Source of the DNA: Cognatundibacterium rugosum
Lineage (GTDB): Bacteria > Pseudomonadota > Gammaproteobacteria > Burkholderiales > Burkholderiaceae_D
Assembly: GCF_014284365.1 (NCBI RefSeq)
Contig: NZ_JACOGG010000013.1
Span: 86,488 to 150,487 of the forward strand
Length of the DNA: 64,000 nucleotides
Reading direction: 5' to 3'
Below are positions 28,091-36,988 of this stretch, one piece after another. How positions within the stretch are numbered: the first letter of the stretch is position 1; every line of letters starts with the position of its first letter. The notes beneath the pieces were generated by a model that made no database searches, had not been told where the DNA came from, and saw only the letters and a list, made by a program, of their open reading frames with translations. The position numbers were made by a program, and so were the translations under genes.

Positions 28091-29128
28091 ATGAGTAAGA
28101 AAACACCTGCCTCCAGCTTTGAACCCTACATCCCGGATTGCTGCAATCTGGGCGTGGTTTTCCGCGTGCTGCTCGCGGTCAGTGTGGCGGTGCTCGCCGG
28201 ATTGAGGTCGCGTGGCGACAGTGTCTGGCTGGTGCTGGGTAATTTCATGGAGGCGTCGATACTGATAGAACTGATCTGTCTGTGCTCGTTATTTTTGCTG
28301 TGTCTGTGTCGGCGCGCACTGTACCGGATTTATTTGTCGCCTCATTTGCAGCGTAGCCTGTGCGCCCTGCTGCCGGCAATGGTGAGCTGGCTGGCGATAG
28401 GGACACTGCGCAGTATGGATTGGTTTGGTCTGATTTTTCCTAAGCTGGATCTGGTCTTTGTCGTGGTCGCCGCCGCCTGTGCCGGGCTGCTGTTTCAGGC
28501 TTATTTTGAATTACGTACACGTGCATTTTCACCGGCATTGGGCGAGGCGAGGCTGCAGGCTTTGCAGGCGCGTATTCGTCCTCACTTTTTGTTTAATAGT
28601 CTAAATACAGCGTTGTCGCTGATCAGGAGTGATCCGCGCCGCGCTGAAGTGGTGCTGGAGGATTTGTCCGATTTATTCCGTATCCTGATGCGCGACACGC
28701 GCACCATGATCAGCCTGCGTGATGAATTGCGTCTGTGCGAGCAATATCTGGCGATAGAAACGTTACGCCTGGGTGAGCGCCTGCATGTAATCTGGGATAG
28801 AGCGGATTTGTCAGATGATGAGGCGCGCGGGGTAGAAATCCCGTCTTTGCTGTTACAGCCCTTGATCGAAAATGCGGTGCATTACGGCGTCGAGCCTTCG
28901 GCAGAAAAGTCTGACATTTCAATTCAATTGAAAAAAAGTTTAAATAAGATTGAAATTCGTATCAGAAACCCGCAGCATGCGCGATCCGGTTCTCCATCGG
29001 GCAATCAGATGGCGCTGGAAAACATCCGGCAACGCCTGGCCTTACTCTATGACGTAGAGGCTGGTATGAGCAGTCTGACCGTGGAGGGCTACTTTGAAGT
29101 GAAACTGTATTTTCCCGCACGCCGCTGA
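28091..29128 (+). CDS. algZ: LytS/AlgZ-type sensor histidine kinase
   Basis: 345 residues. The N-terminal half has about four membrane segments (residues 15-135). A His_kinase domain follows, with RPHFLFNSLNTALSLIRSDP (His165), and a GHKL ATPase region with LLLQPLIENAVHYGVEP and NIRQRLALLY. The layout is typical of AlgZ/FimS. The next gene, its LytTR response regulator, starts five bases after the stop. The signal is unknown. In related bacteria the pair controls surface structures such as pili, exopolysaccharide or motility; here the output is not shown by context. Confidence 0.85.
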   Translation: MSKKTPASSFEPYIPDCCNLGVVFRVLLAVSVAVLAGLRSRGDSVWLVLGNFMEASILIELICLCSLFLLCLCRRALYRIYLSPHLQRSLCALLPAMVSWLAIGTLRSMDWFGLIFPKLDLVFVVVAAACAGLLFQAYFELRTRAFSPALGEARLQALQARIRPHFLFNSLNTALSLIRSDPRRAEVVLEDLSDLFRILMRDTRTMISLRDELRLCEQYLAIETLRLGERLHVIWDRADLSDDEARGVEIPSLLLQPLIENAVHYGVEPSAEKSDISIQLKKSLNKIEIRIRNPQHARSGSPSGNQMALENIRQRLALLYDVEAGMSSLTVEGYFEVKLYFPARR

Positions 29129-29133
29129 CGACC

Positions 29134-29925
29134 ATGACACCTATCCGTTTATACATCGTTGATGATGAGTTGCCTGCACGTCAGCGTCTGCAGACTTTAT
29201 TGGGTGATATCGCGCCGGAATTGCCGCATCAGTTGATCGGAGATAGCGGGCAGGCGATGGAGGCGTTGGTGCAGATACAGGCGCTGAAGCCGGATGTCAT
29301 CCTGCTGGACGTGCAGATGCCTGAGCTGAACGGCATAGAGTTTGCGGAAAAACTGCATACCTTGATGCCGATTGAGGATGTGCCGGACATTATTTTTGTC
29401 ACGGCATACGAGGAGTATGCGCTACGTGCATTTGATGTGCATGCCAGTGATTATCTGCTCAAGCCGGTGCGTGCGGCGCGGCTGGCGGACGCTTTAAAGC
29501 GTGTTGCAAGTCGCGCACAAACCAGACAGCGGAGCTTGTCGCAGCAAACCGGTGCAAGCAACCCGCGCCAGCATTTCTCCGTGGCTGAGCGTGGCCGCAT
29601 TACTTTGGTGCCTGTGACGGAGGTGCTGTATCTGAAGGCCGAGCAAAAATATGTAAGTTTGCATACGGCACAAAAAGACTATCTGATTGAAGAATCCCTG
29701 ACCGCGCTGGAAGAGGAGTTTTGTGGGCTGTTTGTACGGGTGCACCGAAATGCGCTGGTCGCCCGTGCCGCTATTGCAGGCGTGGAAAAAACCTTGTTAA
29801 TCGCGGAATCTGGTAGTGAGCAGGAAAAGGTTAGCGAAGTCTGGCAGTTGCGTATCGCGGGCAGCGAAGAAAAATTACTGATTTCGCGCCGGCAATGGGC
29901 AGTAATTAAGACCCTGCTGAAGTAG
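29134..29925 (+). CDS. algR: LytTR response regulator, AlgR type
   Basis: 263 residues. Receiver domain (1-120) with phospho-acceptor Asp59 in VILLDVQMPELNG, Thr in FVTAYEEYAL and Lys in DYLLKPVRA. C-terminal LytTR DNA-binding domain (about 150-260) with VLYLKAEQKYVSLHT and FVRVHRNALVARAAI. It is paired with the upstream LytS-like kinase and ends convergent with a small hypothetical gene 24 bases away. Confidence 0.88.
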   Translation: MTPIRLYIVDDELPARQRLQTLLGDIAPELPHQLIGDSGQAMEALVQIQALKPDVILLDVQMPELNGIEFAEKLHTLMPIEDVPDIIFVTAYEEYALRAFDVHASDYLLKPVRAARLADALKRVASRAQTRQRSLSQQTGASNPRQHFSVAERGRITLVPVTEVLYLKAEQKYVSLHTAQKDYLIEESLTALEEEFCGLFVRVHRNALVARAAIAGVEKTLLIAESGSEQEKVSEVWQLRIAGSEEKLLISRRQWAVIKTLLK

Positions 29926-29949
29926 TTATTGATCTGGCGAAGGCTTATT

Positions 29950-30177
29950 TCAGCGCCACACCGGCAACCCGGTCAGATCCAAATTTTCGTCCTTGACCCA
30001 GGCTGGCAAGCCACTGATATCAGTGGGACCCAGATCGGCCAGCAAATCGAGCTGCACCTGTTTCATGACTTTGCCACGTTTTGAATTTGCCTGCGATTTT
30101 TTATGATCGCTGTTTTCAGGCATGGGTTCATTTAAACCCGGTAATTCCATCGTGGCGTTGTCTTTGTAATCTTTCAT
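29950..30177 (-). CDS. Small hypothetical protein with repeated GLPxW motif
   Basis: 75 residues, hydrophilic and without membrane segment. The C-terminal third carries two similar units, DISGLPAWVK and DLTGLPVWR, spaced 14 residues apart. The first half is rich in Asn, Asp, Glu and Lys. No clear ribosome-binding site precedes the ATG. Coding status rests on the internal repeat and placement between algR and a tRNA. Function unknown. Confidence 0.4.
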   Translation of the reverse strand: MKDYKDNATMELPGLNEPMPENSDHKKSQANSKRGKVMKQVQLDLLADLGPTDISGLPAWVKDENLDLTGLPVWR

Positions 30178-30312
30178 CGGACTAATTTGAACTGGGTGCA
30201 GAACACATAGGCATCAGCTGCCAGAATACAGCGCATTGACAGGATACTGATCCGCTGCGCTCAGTCATAAGCCGGGAACGCGCTTTACTCAACATCCATC
30301 GTGCAAATAACA

Positions 30313-30347
30313 AAGCCACCTTAACGCTGCATAGCAGCCGGTGGCTT
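30313..30347 (-). terminator. Terminator of the initiator tRNA gene
   Basis: On the minus strand AAGCCACC (30347-30340) pairs with GGTGGCTT (30320-30313), followed by TGTTATTTG. It begins ten bases after the tRNA 3' end. Confidence 0.7.
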
Positions 30348-30356
30348 ATGAAATTC

Positions 30357-30433
<77 letters not shown>

Positions 30434-30567
30434 TCTGAAGAGGCCGAATAATACATGGCTGGACTGGTATATACAAGGGGGTGCCGGATTTATTTTTTAT
30501 TTCATTCTTTTTGATTGCGATTTCTTGCAATCCGTGTGGCAGTACGTGAATTTTATTGCTGCAAGGA

Positions 30568-30595
30568 TTGCTTGTGCAGTGAAACACTGCATAAT
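30568..30595 (+). promoter_or_regulatory. Candidate ppnN promoter with operator-like spacer
   Basis: TTGCTT (30568-30573) and CATAAT (30590-30595) are spaced by 16 bp. The spacer contains the inverted repeat GCAGTG-AAA-CACTGC (30576-30590). It is about 90 bp before the ppnN start. A repressor site or simple coincidence are both possible. Confidence 0.4.
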
Positions 30596-30683
30596 AGGCA
30601 ACATGGTTTCAAGAAACAGTTGGTCAGTGCAATACTGACTGGCGGTTGCATTAAAACAGACTGATAAAAAAAGGAGAGCCATC

Positions 30684-32069
30684 ATGAGCCAGGATATTTT
30701 CGATACCTACGACACCCAGATCTCGCCTGAAGGCAGAATGGAGGTCTTATCTAAAGCTGAGGTCGGACGCCTGCTCGACAGCAGTCATGGCGGTTTGTAT
30801 CAGTTGTTCCGCAATTGTGCTTTAGCTGTGCTGAATTGCGGCAGCGGCCTGGATGACGGTAAAGAATTGCTGGAGCGTTATAAGAACTTTGAAATCAATA
30901 TCATACAACGTGAACGCGGCATCAAGCTGGATGTGAAAGGTGCCCCTGCCAGTGCCTTCGTTGACGGCGTAATGATCAAGGGCATACAGGAGCATTTGTT
31001 CGCAGTATTGCGCGATATTTTATTTATCAATGCTGAAATTGCACAGGGCGCGAAATTTGATCTGAGTCACAGTGAGGGTATCACTGACGCGGTCTTTCAC
31101 ATTTTACGGAATTCGAATCTGCTGCGACCTCAGGTCAGCCCAAATCTGGTGGTGTGTTGGGGCGGGCATTCGATTTCCGGTACTGAGTATGACTACACCA
31201 AACAGGTCGGCTATCAATTGGGCTTGCGCGGTCTCGATATTTGTACCGGTTGTGGCCCGGGGGCGATGAAGGGGCCGATGAAAGGCGCAACCATCGGTCA
31301 TGCCAAGCAAAGAACCGGGCAGGGCCGCTACATCGGCTTGACAGAACCTGGCATCATCGCGGCGGAAGCGCCAAATCCTATCGTCAATGATCTGGTGATC
31401 ATGCCGGATATAGAAAAACGGCTGGAAGCCTTTGTGCGCGTCGGTCATGCGGTGATTGTTTTTCCTGGCGGTGCCGGTACCGCGGAAGAAATTTTGTATC
31501 TGCTCGGGATATTGCTGCATCCTGACAATGCTGAATTGCCTTTCCCTTTGATTTTTACTGGTCCTGAAGGTGCGGTTGATTATTTCCGGCAGATAGATCA
31601 GTTTATTGCTGACACCATAGGTACGGAAGCGCAGAAGCGCTACAAGATTGTCGTGAATGATCCGGTGCAGGTTGCGCGTGAGGTGGAGGCTGGAATCCGC
31701 GAGGTCCGTGCCTTCCGCAAAGCCCATGGTGACGCCTACTATTTCAACTGGATGCTGAAAATTGACAGTGAATTTCAGCATCCGTTTGAGCCTACCCATG
31801 CCAATATGCACAATCTGGCGCTACATAAGAATCAGCCTGCGCATATGTTGGCAGCCAATTTAAGGCGCGCTTTCTCGGGTGTCGTGGCAGGTAACGTCAA
31901 AGACCAGGGGATACGTGCGATAGAAAAACACGGACATTTTGAATTGCAGGGCGATCCGGCTATTATGGATTCCATGGACACCTTGCTCACCGCGTTTATC
32001 GCGCAGCATAGAATGAAACTGCCGGGTAAGGCCTATGTGCCCTGTTATCGTATCTTAAAGGCGGGCTAA
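30684..32069 (+). CDS. ppnN: Pyrimidine/purine nucleotide 5'-monophosphate nucleosidase
   Basis: 461 residues, YgdH/PpnN type with central LOG-like Rossmann domain. VVCWGGHSISGTEYDYTKQV, CTGCGPGAMKGPMKGA and PGGAGTAEEILYLLGIL (about 260-276) form the nucleotide-cleaving site. The extra N- and C-terminal regions match the long bacterial form, which hydrolyses nucleotide monophosphates to base plus ribose-5-phosphate and is activated by (p)ppGpp in Escherichia coli. AAGGAG precedes the ATG. A palindrome lies in its candidate promoter. Confidence 0.92.
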   Translation: MSQDIFDTYDTQISPEGRMEVLSKAEVGRLLDSSHGGLYQLFRNCALAVLNCGSGLDDGKELLERYKNFEINIIQRERGIKLDVKGAPASAFVDGVMIKGIQEHLFAVLRDILFINAEIAQGAKFDLSHSEGITDAVFHILRNSNLLRPQVSPNLVVCWGGHSISGTEYDYTKQVGYQLGLRGLDICTGCGPGAMKGPMKGATIGHAKQRTGQGRYIGLTEPGIIAAEAPNPIVNDLVIMPDIEKRLEAFVRVGHAVIVFPGGAGTAEEILYLLGILLHPDNAELPFPLIFTGPEGAVDYFRQIDQFIADTIGTEAQKRYKIVVNDPVQVAREVEAGIREVRAFRKAHGDAYYFNWMLKIDSEFQHPFEPTHANMHNLALHKNQPAHMLAANLRRAFSGVVAGNVKDQGIRAIEKHGHFELQGDPAIMDSMDTLLTAFIAQHRMKLPGKAYVPCYRILKAG

Positions 32070-32347
32070 TTCGGGTGGAGATACGGCGGGCAGCTTGTGT
32101 TTCCGCCTGTTGCCAATTAACGATACAGGGATGCATACAGTCGTATTTGTACAAATTAATGCATATAAGTAACATTAGTTGACGGAAACAATGCAGTCTG
32201 CCTTGTTGCGTATGCTAAAAATCACCTAAGATGTGAAAGCGACACATTGCGGTAAATATTTCTGTGGGGATATCAATTTCTTTGGGTTAGACCTGTGAAA
32301 TTGGTAAGATAGCTAAGTATGATCTTTTCACTATTGAGGAAACTAAT

Positions 32348-33304
32348 ATGAGTACCGTACAGCAAGAAGTTGATGAACGTACCAACCTCACAGGCTCCAA
32401 TAAATTTGAGTTGTTATTGTTCCGTCTGGGCGGTGATGCCAGCGGTGACCGGTCCGAGCTGTTTGGTATCAACGTATTTAAAGTGCGGGAAATCGTTGCC
32501 ATGCCGACTATCACGGCAGTGGCTGGTTCCTTGCCTCACATGTTAGGTGTGGTCAATCTGCGCGGTCAGATCATTCCCGTGATTGATTTGCCATCCGTCG
32601 TAGGCTGCACACCTAAAACTGGCCTGAACATCATGCTGGTTACCGAATATGCACGCACTACCCAGGGTTTTGCGGTGGAATCAGTGGAAGAAATCGTACG
32701 CCTGGACTGGAGTCAGGTCTTGTCGGCGGAGAGCAGTGCAGTTGGTGGTATGGTGACCAGCATTGCGCGCCTCGATGGGGATACGGAAAATACCCGTCTG
32801 GCGCAAGTGTTGGATGTGGAGCAAATCCTGCGTCAGATCACACCTTCCGATGCGAAAGATGTCGATCCTGAGACCATAGGCGATAAACTGCATATGAAAG
32901 AAGGCGCCGTGATTTTGGCAGCGGATGATTCCGGTGTCGCACGTAGTCTGATCGAGCAAGCGCTGGGCGCTATCGGTGCACCGTTTATTATGACCAAGAC
33001 CGGTAAGGAAGCCTGGGATAAATTGCAAGTCATCGCAGCTGCAGCCCAGAACGAGGGCAAACAACTGCGCGATAAAGTTGCGATGGTGCTTACCGATCTG
33101 GAAATGCCGGAAATGGATGGTTTCACGCTGACGCGTAAGATCAAACAGGATGATCGCTACAAACATCTGCCTGTAATCATCCACTCATCGCTGTCTGGCA
33201 CCACCAATGAAGAGCATATCCGTACCGTCGGTGCTGACGCCTATGTTGCGAAATTTGTGGCGGAAGAACTCGCAGCGGCGATACGTAAGATACTGGCCAA
33301 GTAA
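32348..33304 (+). CDS. cheV: Chemotaxis coupling protein CheV (CheW-receiver fusion)
   Basis: 318 residues. A CheW-like domain (about 20-165, FGINVFKVREIV, LGVVNLRGQIIPVIDL) is fused to a receiver domain (about 185-318) with phospho-acceptor Asp250 in MVLTDLEMPEMDG. It links chemoreceptors to CheA and can be phosphorylated for adaptation. It stands alone, without other che genes nearby, implying a motile organism with its main chemotaxis cluster elsewhere. A strong terminator follows; the 278-bp upstream gap shows no certain sigma-28 site. Confidence 0.95.
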   Translation: MSTVQQEVDERTNLTGSNKFELLLFRLGGDASGDRSELFGINVFKVREIVAMPTITAVAGSLPHMLGVVNLRGQIIPVIDLPSVVGCTPKTGLNIMLVTEYARTTQGFAVESVEEIVRLDWSQVLSAESSAVGGMVTSIARLDGDTENTRLAQVLDVEQILRQITPSDAKDVDPETIGDKLHMKEGAVILAADDSGVARSLIEQALGAIGAPFIMTKTGKEAWDKLQVIAAAAQNEGKQLRDKVAMVLTDLEMPEMDGFTLTRKIKQDDRYKHLPVIIHSSLSGTTNEEHIRTVGADAYVAKFVAEELAAAIRKILAK

Positions 33305-33324
33305 GCACCTATTTTGCAAAAAAT

Positions 33325-33360
33325 GGACGCCGGGGTGTATTGACTCCGGCGTCCTTTTTT
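33325..33360 (+). terminator. Intrinsic terminator of cheV
   Basis: GGACGCCGG (33325-33333) pairs with CCGGCGTCC (33346-33354), followed by at least six T. Confidence 0.92.
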
Positions 33361-33398
33361 ATTTGTCGAAATCCTTTTTTCTCGTTTGAGGACGCTGT

Positions 33399-34139
33399 AT
33401 GTGCAGCAAATTCGCTCGTTTGGCCTATGCCTGCTCTTGCTTGCAACGATGGACTAAGGCGCAGCTAACAGGGGTGGGTTCATCCCTCGCGATTGCTTTG
33501 TGTTTGGGTTCAGTTGGTGTAGTCAGTGCTAAGCCATTCGATCTGGCCGATGCGGAGGCCAGGTTCAGTCATCTTGGCAAGATGAAACCGGGTGTTGAAT
33601 ACAATTTGATTTCAGATCGTCCCATGCTGGGTTTAGAGTCTGATTTTGCGAACCGAAATGAATATGCCTTATATCAGCGTGTATGTTCGGTTGATTTTGT
33701 GGTTCGTGCCAAAAGCCTCAATTCAACCTCATTTCTTACTTCGGATAGGAGGCAGATACTGACCAGGTCAGAGTTTGTCATCAGTGAAGTGATACGTGCC
33801 AACACAGCCATGTCAGCAGGCAGTCAGATAACGCTGGTGCAGTTGGGTGGCGAAGTGCGCGAACATGGCGTACGTCTGGAGATGCGCAATGCCTCGCGCA
33901 TCGTTTTTCGCCCTAAGCAGGAATATCTGCTATTCCTGAATCGATCCCGCATGGCTTCTTCCGATAACTTTTACCCGGACAAGCTCAGTTTGGAGCTCTT
34001 GAATGGCCAGGTATTGCGCCATAGCGGATGGCTTCCTGCAGCCTATTCTGTCTTTAGGTATAGCGATTTAAAGACTGAGCTGCAAAGACTGGAGCAATTG
34101 CATCCTTGTCCAGGTCAGGACGGTCAGAAAAAGACTTAG
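33399..34139 (+). CDS. Exported hypothetical protein
   Basis: 246 residues. A basic N-terminus is followed by a hydrophobic stretch (GVGSSLAIALCLGSVGVVSA) and likely cleavage before KPFDL, so an exported mature protein of about 200 residues is expected. The mature part alternates beta-like segments (ITLVQLGGEVREHGVRLEM, YLLFLNRS) and has Cys in QRVCSVDF and LHPCPG. No family recognised. It is convergent with another small exported-protein gene, with two bases between stops. Confidence 0.6.
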   Translation: MCSKFARLAYACSCLQRWTKAQLTGVGSSLAIALCLGSVGVVSAKPFDLADAEARFSHLGKMKPGVEYNLISDRPMLGLESDFANRNEYALYQRVCSVDFVVRAKSLNSTSFLTSDRRQILTRSEFVISEVIRANTAMSAGSQITLVQLGGEVREHGVRLEMRNASRIVFRPKQEYLLFLNRSRMASSDNFYPDKLSLELLNGQVLRHSGWLPAAYSVFRYSDLKTELQRLEQLHPCPGQDGQKKT

Positions 34140-34141
34140 TT

Positions 34142-34570
34142 TTATCTGCTACCCGCGACTTTCTGCCAGCCACCCGGACATTGTTTGATGGCGGGATAGA
34201 AGCCGTCCGGGTCCCGGCAATACAACCATTCATTGGGGGCGGTCATGGGTGGAGCTGAGCGTATTTCATCCCTGTAGATGACGCTTGGTACAGGTTCTGC
34301 ACTGTAACTGCTGGTGGAATAAGTCGTTACCGGCTGAGTGTATACAGTCCGCACTTCTACTGGAGCCGGGTACACAATATTGCTCGCATACGCAGGTGTG
34401 TAGTAGACAGGTGCGACGCCATAATAGGGCCGATACCAGGCGTGGTGGTGGTAATGACCATAATAAGCCGGTGTCAGATTGATACTGATGCCAGCGCGGA
34501 CGCCAGCCTGCGCCTGTGTTGCTGCGCCAAATCCGATTAGCAGAGTGCCAGCGATCATCCAGGTTTTCAT
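34142..34570 (-). CDS. Small exported Tyr/Pro-rich protein
   Basis: 142 residues from ATG 34570, chosen because a full AGGAGG lies five bases upstream; the frame is open to 34819. Signal peptide MKTWMIAGTLLIGFGAATQA with cleavage after QA. The mature part is rich in Tyr, Pro, His and Ser (HYHHHAWYRPYYG, VYYTPAYA). It ends in a conserved-looking Cys pair module, LYCRDPDGFYPAIKQCPGGW. Similar small proteins with this C-terminal module are common in Burkholderiales as hypotheticals. Function unknown. Confidence 0.75.
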   Translation of the reverse strand: MKTWMIAGTLLIGFGAATQAQAGVRAGISINLTPAYYGHYHHHAWYRPYYGVAPVYYTPAYASNIVYPAPVEVRTVYTQPVTTYSTSSYSAEPVPSVIYRDEIRSAPPMTAPNEWLYCRDPDGFYPAIKQCPGGWQKVAGSR

Positions 34571-34865
34571 GATGCCTCCTATAGACTTACTATTTTCCTG
34601 TAGATGGAAACTTATTGCGCGATTTGTAATCTGTGTACCTGTGCCAACGATTCGTGGGTTGGCTCGGCTCAGTTTGCTATATTTCTGCATCATAGCAGCA
34701 AATGGAGGCAGGAAAGCAGCTTGCTGAAAGAGGCATACGTGGTGCGCTATGGTGCTGTATTTTGCTACTTTTTTAGCGAAAAGCAGGATTTTGTGTAAAT
34801 TGAAACGACGGTTTGCCACGATCTTTGCTTAAATTAAAATAAATAAGTTATCTAGGGAAGCAATA

Positions 34866-36920
34866 ATGAAAATAAACCTTAGCTTCAAACATAAGGCACT
34901 TGTGCTGGCACTGTTTGCCGTGACACAGAGTTATGTCGACCTGGCGCAAGCGGCAACATCCACCGCCGTTGTCAACGCAGCTGCAGATGGTGCTGAAGTA
35001 CCTGTCAATACAGTCCGGGAACGCTATACCAAATACGAATACCAGATTCCTATGCGCGATGGCGTTAAGCTGTTTACTGTGGTGTATGTTCCCAAAGACA
35101 GTAGCCAGACTTACCCGTTTCTGATGCAGCGCACACCTTACGGTTCCGGTGTACATGCTGGTGGCGAGAGTCATTATGGGGTGGACTTCTATCCCAACTC
35201 ACTCGGGCCAGGACGTGATTTTGAACAAAGCGGTTATATCTTCGTCACCCAGGATGTGCGTGGCCGTTACATGTCTGAGGGGGCATGGCAGGAAATGACG
35301 CCACATGCCAAAACCACGCGCGCCGCTGGTGAGGGCATAGAAAGCCTGGATATGCACGATACGGTGGAATGGCTGCTGAAGAATGTGCCCGGCAATAATG
35401 GCAAAGTCGGTATCTGGGGTATTTCTTATCCTGGCTTTTACACCTCGGCCAGCATCATCGATTCGCATCCTGCGATTAAAGCGGCTTCGCCTCAGGCACC
35501 AGTGACCGATCTGTATATGGGCGATGATTCTTATCATGGCGGCGCTTTTATGCTGGCCGCCAATTTCGATTTCTATTCGAATTTCACTGTTGAAAAAAAT
35601 CCTACGCCGCTGCCCAAAACCTGGGGCGAGTTTGATTACGGTACGCGCGATGGCTATCAATATTTTCTCAAACATCTGAGCTTGGCAAATATCACTGCGC
35701 AGCTCAGTGATAAGCAGCGTGAGCTGCTGATGCCAACTATCGTGCACAGCACTTACGATGCATTCTGGCAGGAGCGTAATATTGCACCGCATCTTAAAAA
35801 CATCCGTGCAGCGGTGTTGACCGTAGGTGGCTGGTATGACGCTGAGGATGTACAGGGACCATTCACAACCTATCAGGCGATACGCAAGCAGCAAGTCAAA
35901 AAAAATGGCGAACGTGCTCCGTTTAATGGCCTGGTGATCGGCCCCTGGGTGCATGGCGGCTGGGCAGGTGCGGACGGTAAATCACTGGGTCAGGTCAGCT
36001 TCGACAGTAAGACTAGCGAATATTACCGCAAGCAGTTACTGTTCCCGTTTTTTGAGCATCATCTGAAAGACGCCAAGATCAAATCTGTGGCCGAGGTGAA
36101 TGCATTTGAAACCGGCACCAATATCTGGCGCCAGTATGCAAGCTGGCCACCTGAGCAAGCGAAAGCGGCGACTTTGTATTTCGGTGCAGATGGCAAGCTC
36201 AGCTGGAAGCAGCCTGCTGCCGTCAACACCACAAATACCGTAAATGCCGATAACACTGTTTTTGATGAATACATTGCTGATCCTAAAAAGCCGGTGCCAT
36301 TTATTTCCTATGTGGCGACCGGTGCGCCGCGTGAATACATGGTCAGCGACCAACGCTTCGCCTCGGTGCGGCCGGATGTGCTTGTGTATCAGACCGAGCC
36401 GCTGGAACAGGACGTGACCATCGCAGGTCCGATACAGCCACGTCTGTTTGTGTCGACTACAGGCAGCGATGCGGATTGGGTGGTGAAGCTGATCGATGTC
36501 TATCCGAATGACTATCCGGAACGCAGCAACGGACGTGAACGTGGCAGTGATGTGCCGCCGCCTTCAACGACGCTGGCTGGTTATCAGCAACTGGTGCGAG
36601 GTGAACCTTTCCGTGGCAAGTTCCGTCAGAGTTTTGAAAAACCGCTGCCTTTTGTGCCGAATGAAGTCACAGAAGTGAAGTTCAGCATGCCTGATGTGCT
36701 GCATACTTTCCGGCGCGGTCATCGCATCATGGTGCAGGTGCAAAGCTCCTGGTTTCCGCTGACTGACCTCAATCCTCAGAAATTTATGGAAATACCACAG
36801 GCTAAACCTGAGGACTTCCAGAAAGCGACTCAAAGGGTGTATCGTTCTGCCACCCAGGCCTCAGGTCTGGGTGTGCAGGTCATCACAAGCAATAAAAATC
36901 CTGCATCCCTGACACCATAA
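34866..36920 (+). CDS. Exported CocE/NonD-family hydrolase
   Basis: 684 residues. Signal peptide about residues 1-29 (ALVLALFAVTQSYVDLAQAA). Alpha/beta-hydrolase core with the X-Pro dipeptidyl-peptidase S15-like nucleophile GIWGISYPGF (Ser187), acid in YDAEDVQGPF and His in PWVHGGWAG. A C-terminal jelly-roll domain (about 480-670) follows, with VSTTGSDADWVVKLIDVYP. Members act as acylases, esterases or alpha-amino-acid ester hydrolases. It lies beside another exported peptidase gene on the same strand, so peptide scavenging is likely but not proven. Confidence 0.88.
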   Translation: MKINLSFKHKALVLALFAVTQSYVDLAQAATSTAVVNAAADGAEVPVNTVRERYTKYEYQIPMRDGVKLFTVVYVPKDSSQTYPFLMQRTPYGSGVHAGGESHYGVDFYPNSLGPGRDFEQSGYIFVTQDVRGRYMSEGAWQEMTPHAKTTRAAGEGIESLDMHDTVEWLLKNVPGNNGKVGIWGISYPGFYTSASIIDSHPAIKAASPQAPVTDLYMGDDSYHGGAFMLAANFDFYSNFTVEKNPTPLPKTWGEFDYGTRDGYQYFLKHLSLANITAQLSDKQRELLMPTIVHSTYDAFWQERNIAPHLKNIRAAVLTVGGWYDAEDVQGPFTTYQAIRKQQVKKNGERAPFNGLVIGPWVHGGWAGADGKSLGQVSFDSKTSEYYRKQLLFPFFEHHLKDAKIKSVAEVNAFETGTNIWRQYASWPPEQAKAATLYFGADGKLSWKQPAAVNTTNTVNADNTVFDEYIADPKKPVPFISYVATGAPREYMVSDQRFASVRPDVLVYQTEPLEQDVTIAGPIQPRLFVSTTGSDADWVVKLIDVYPNDYPERSNGRERGSDVPPPSTTLAGYQQLVRGEPFRGKFRQSFEKPLPFVPNEVTEVKFSMPDVLHTFRRGHRIMVQVQSSWFPLTDLNPQKFMEIPQAKPEDFQKATQRVYRSATQASGLGVQVITSNKNPASLTP

Positions 36921-36988
36921 AAATAGCTAACTTATTTAGACATATCATTCAGATATAGCATTCAGACTTATTTTAATTCAGGCCAAAA

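Noticed and set aside
31104..31811. 235-codon minus-strand frame within ppnN
   Set aside because: It is an antisense shadow of a well-conserved gene, with composition rich in His, Arg and Gln.
34571..34819. N-terminal extension of the Tyr/Pro-rich protein to 225 residues
   Set aside because: A full AGGAGG and a signal peptide mark ATG 34570 as the start; the extension has no such features.
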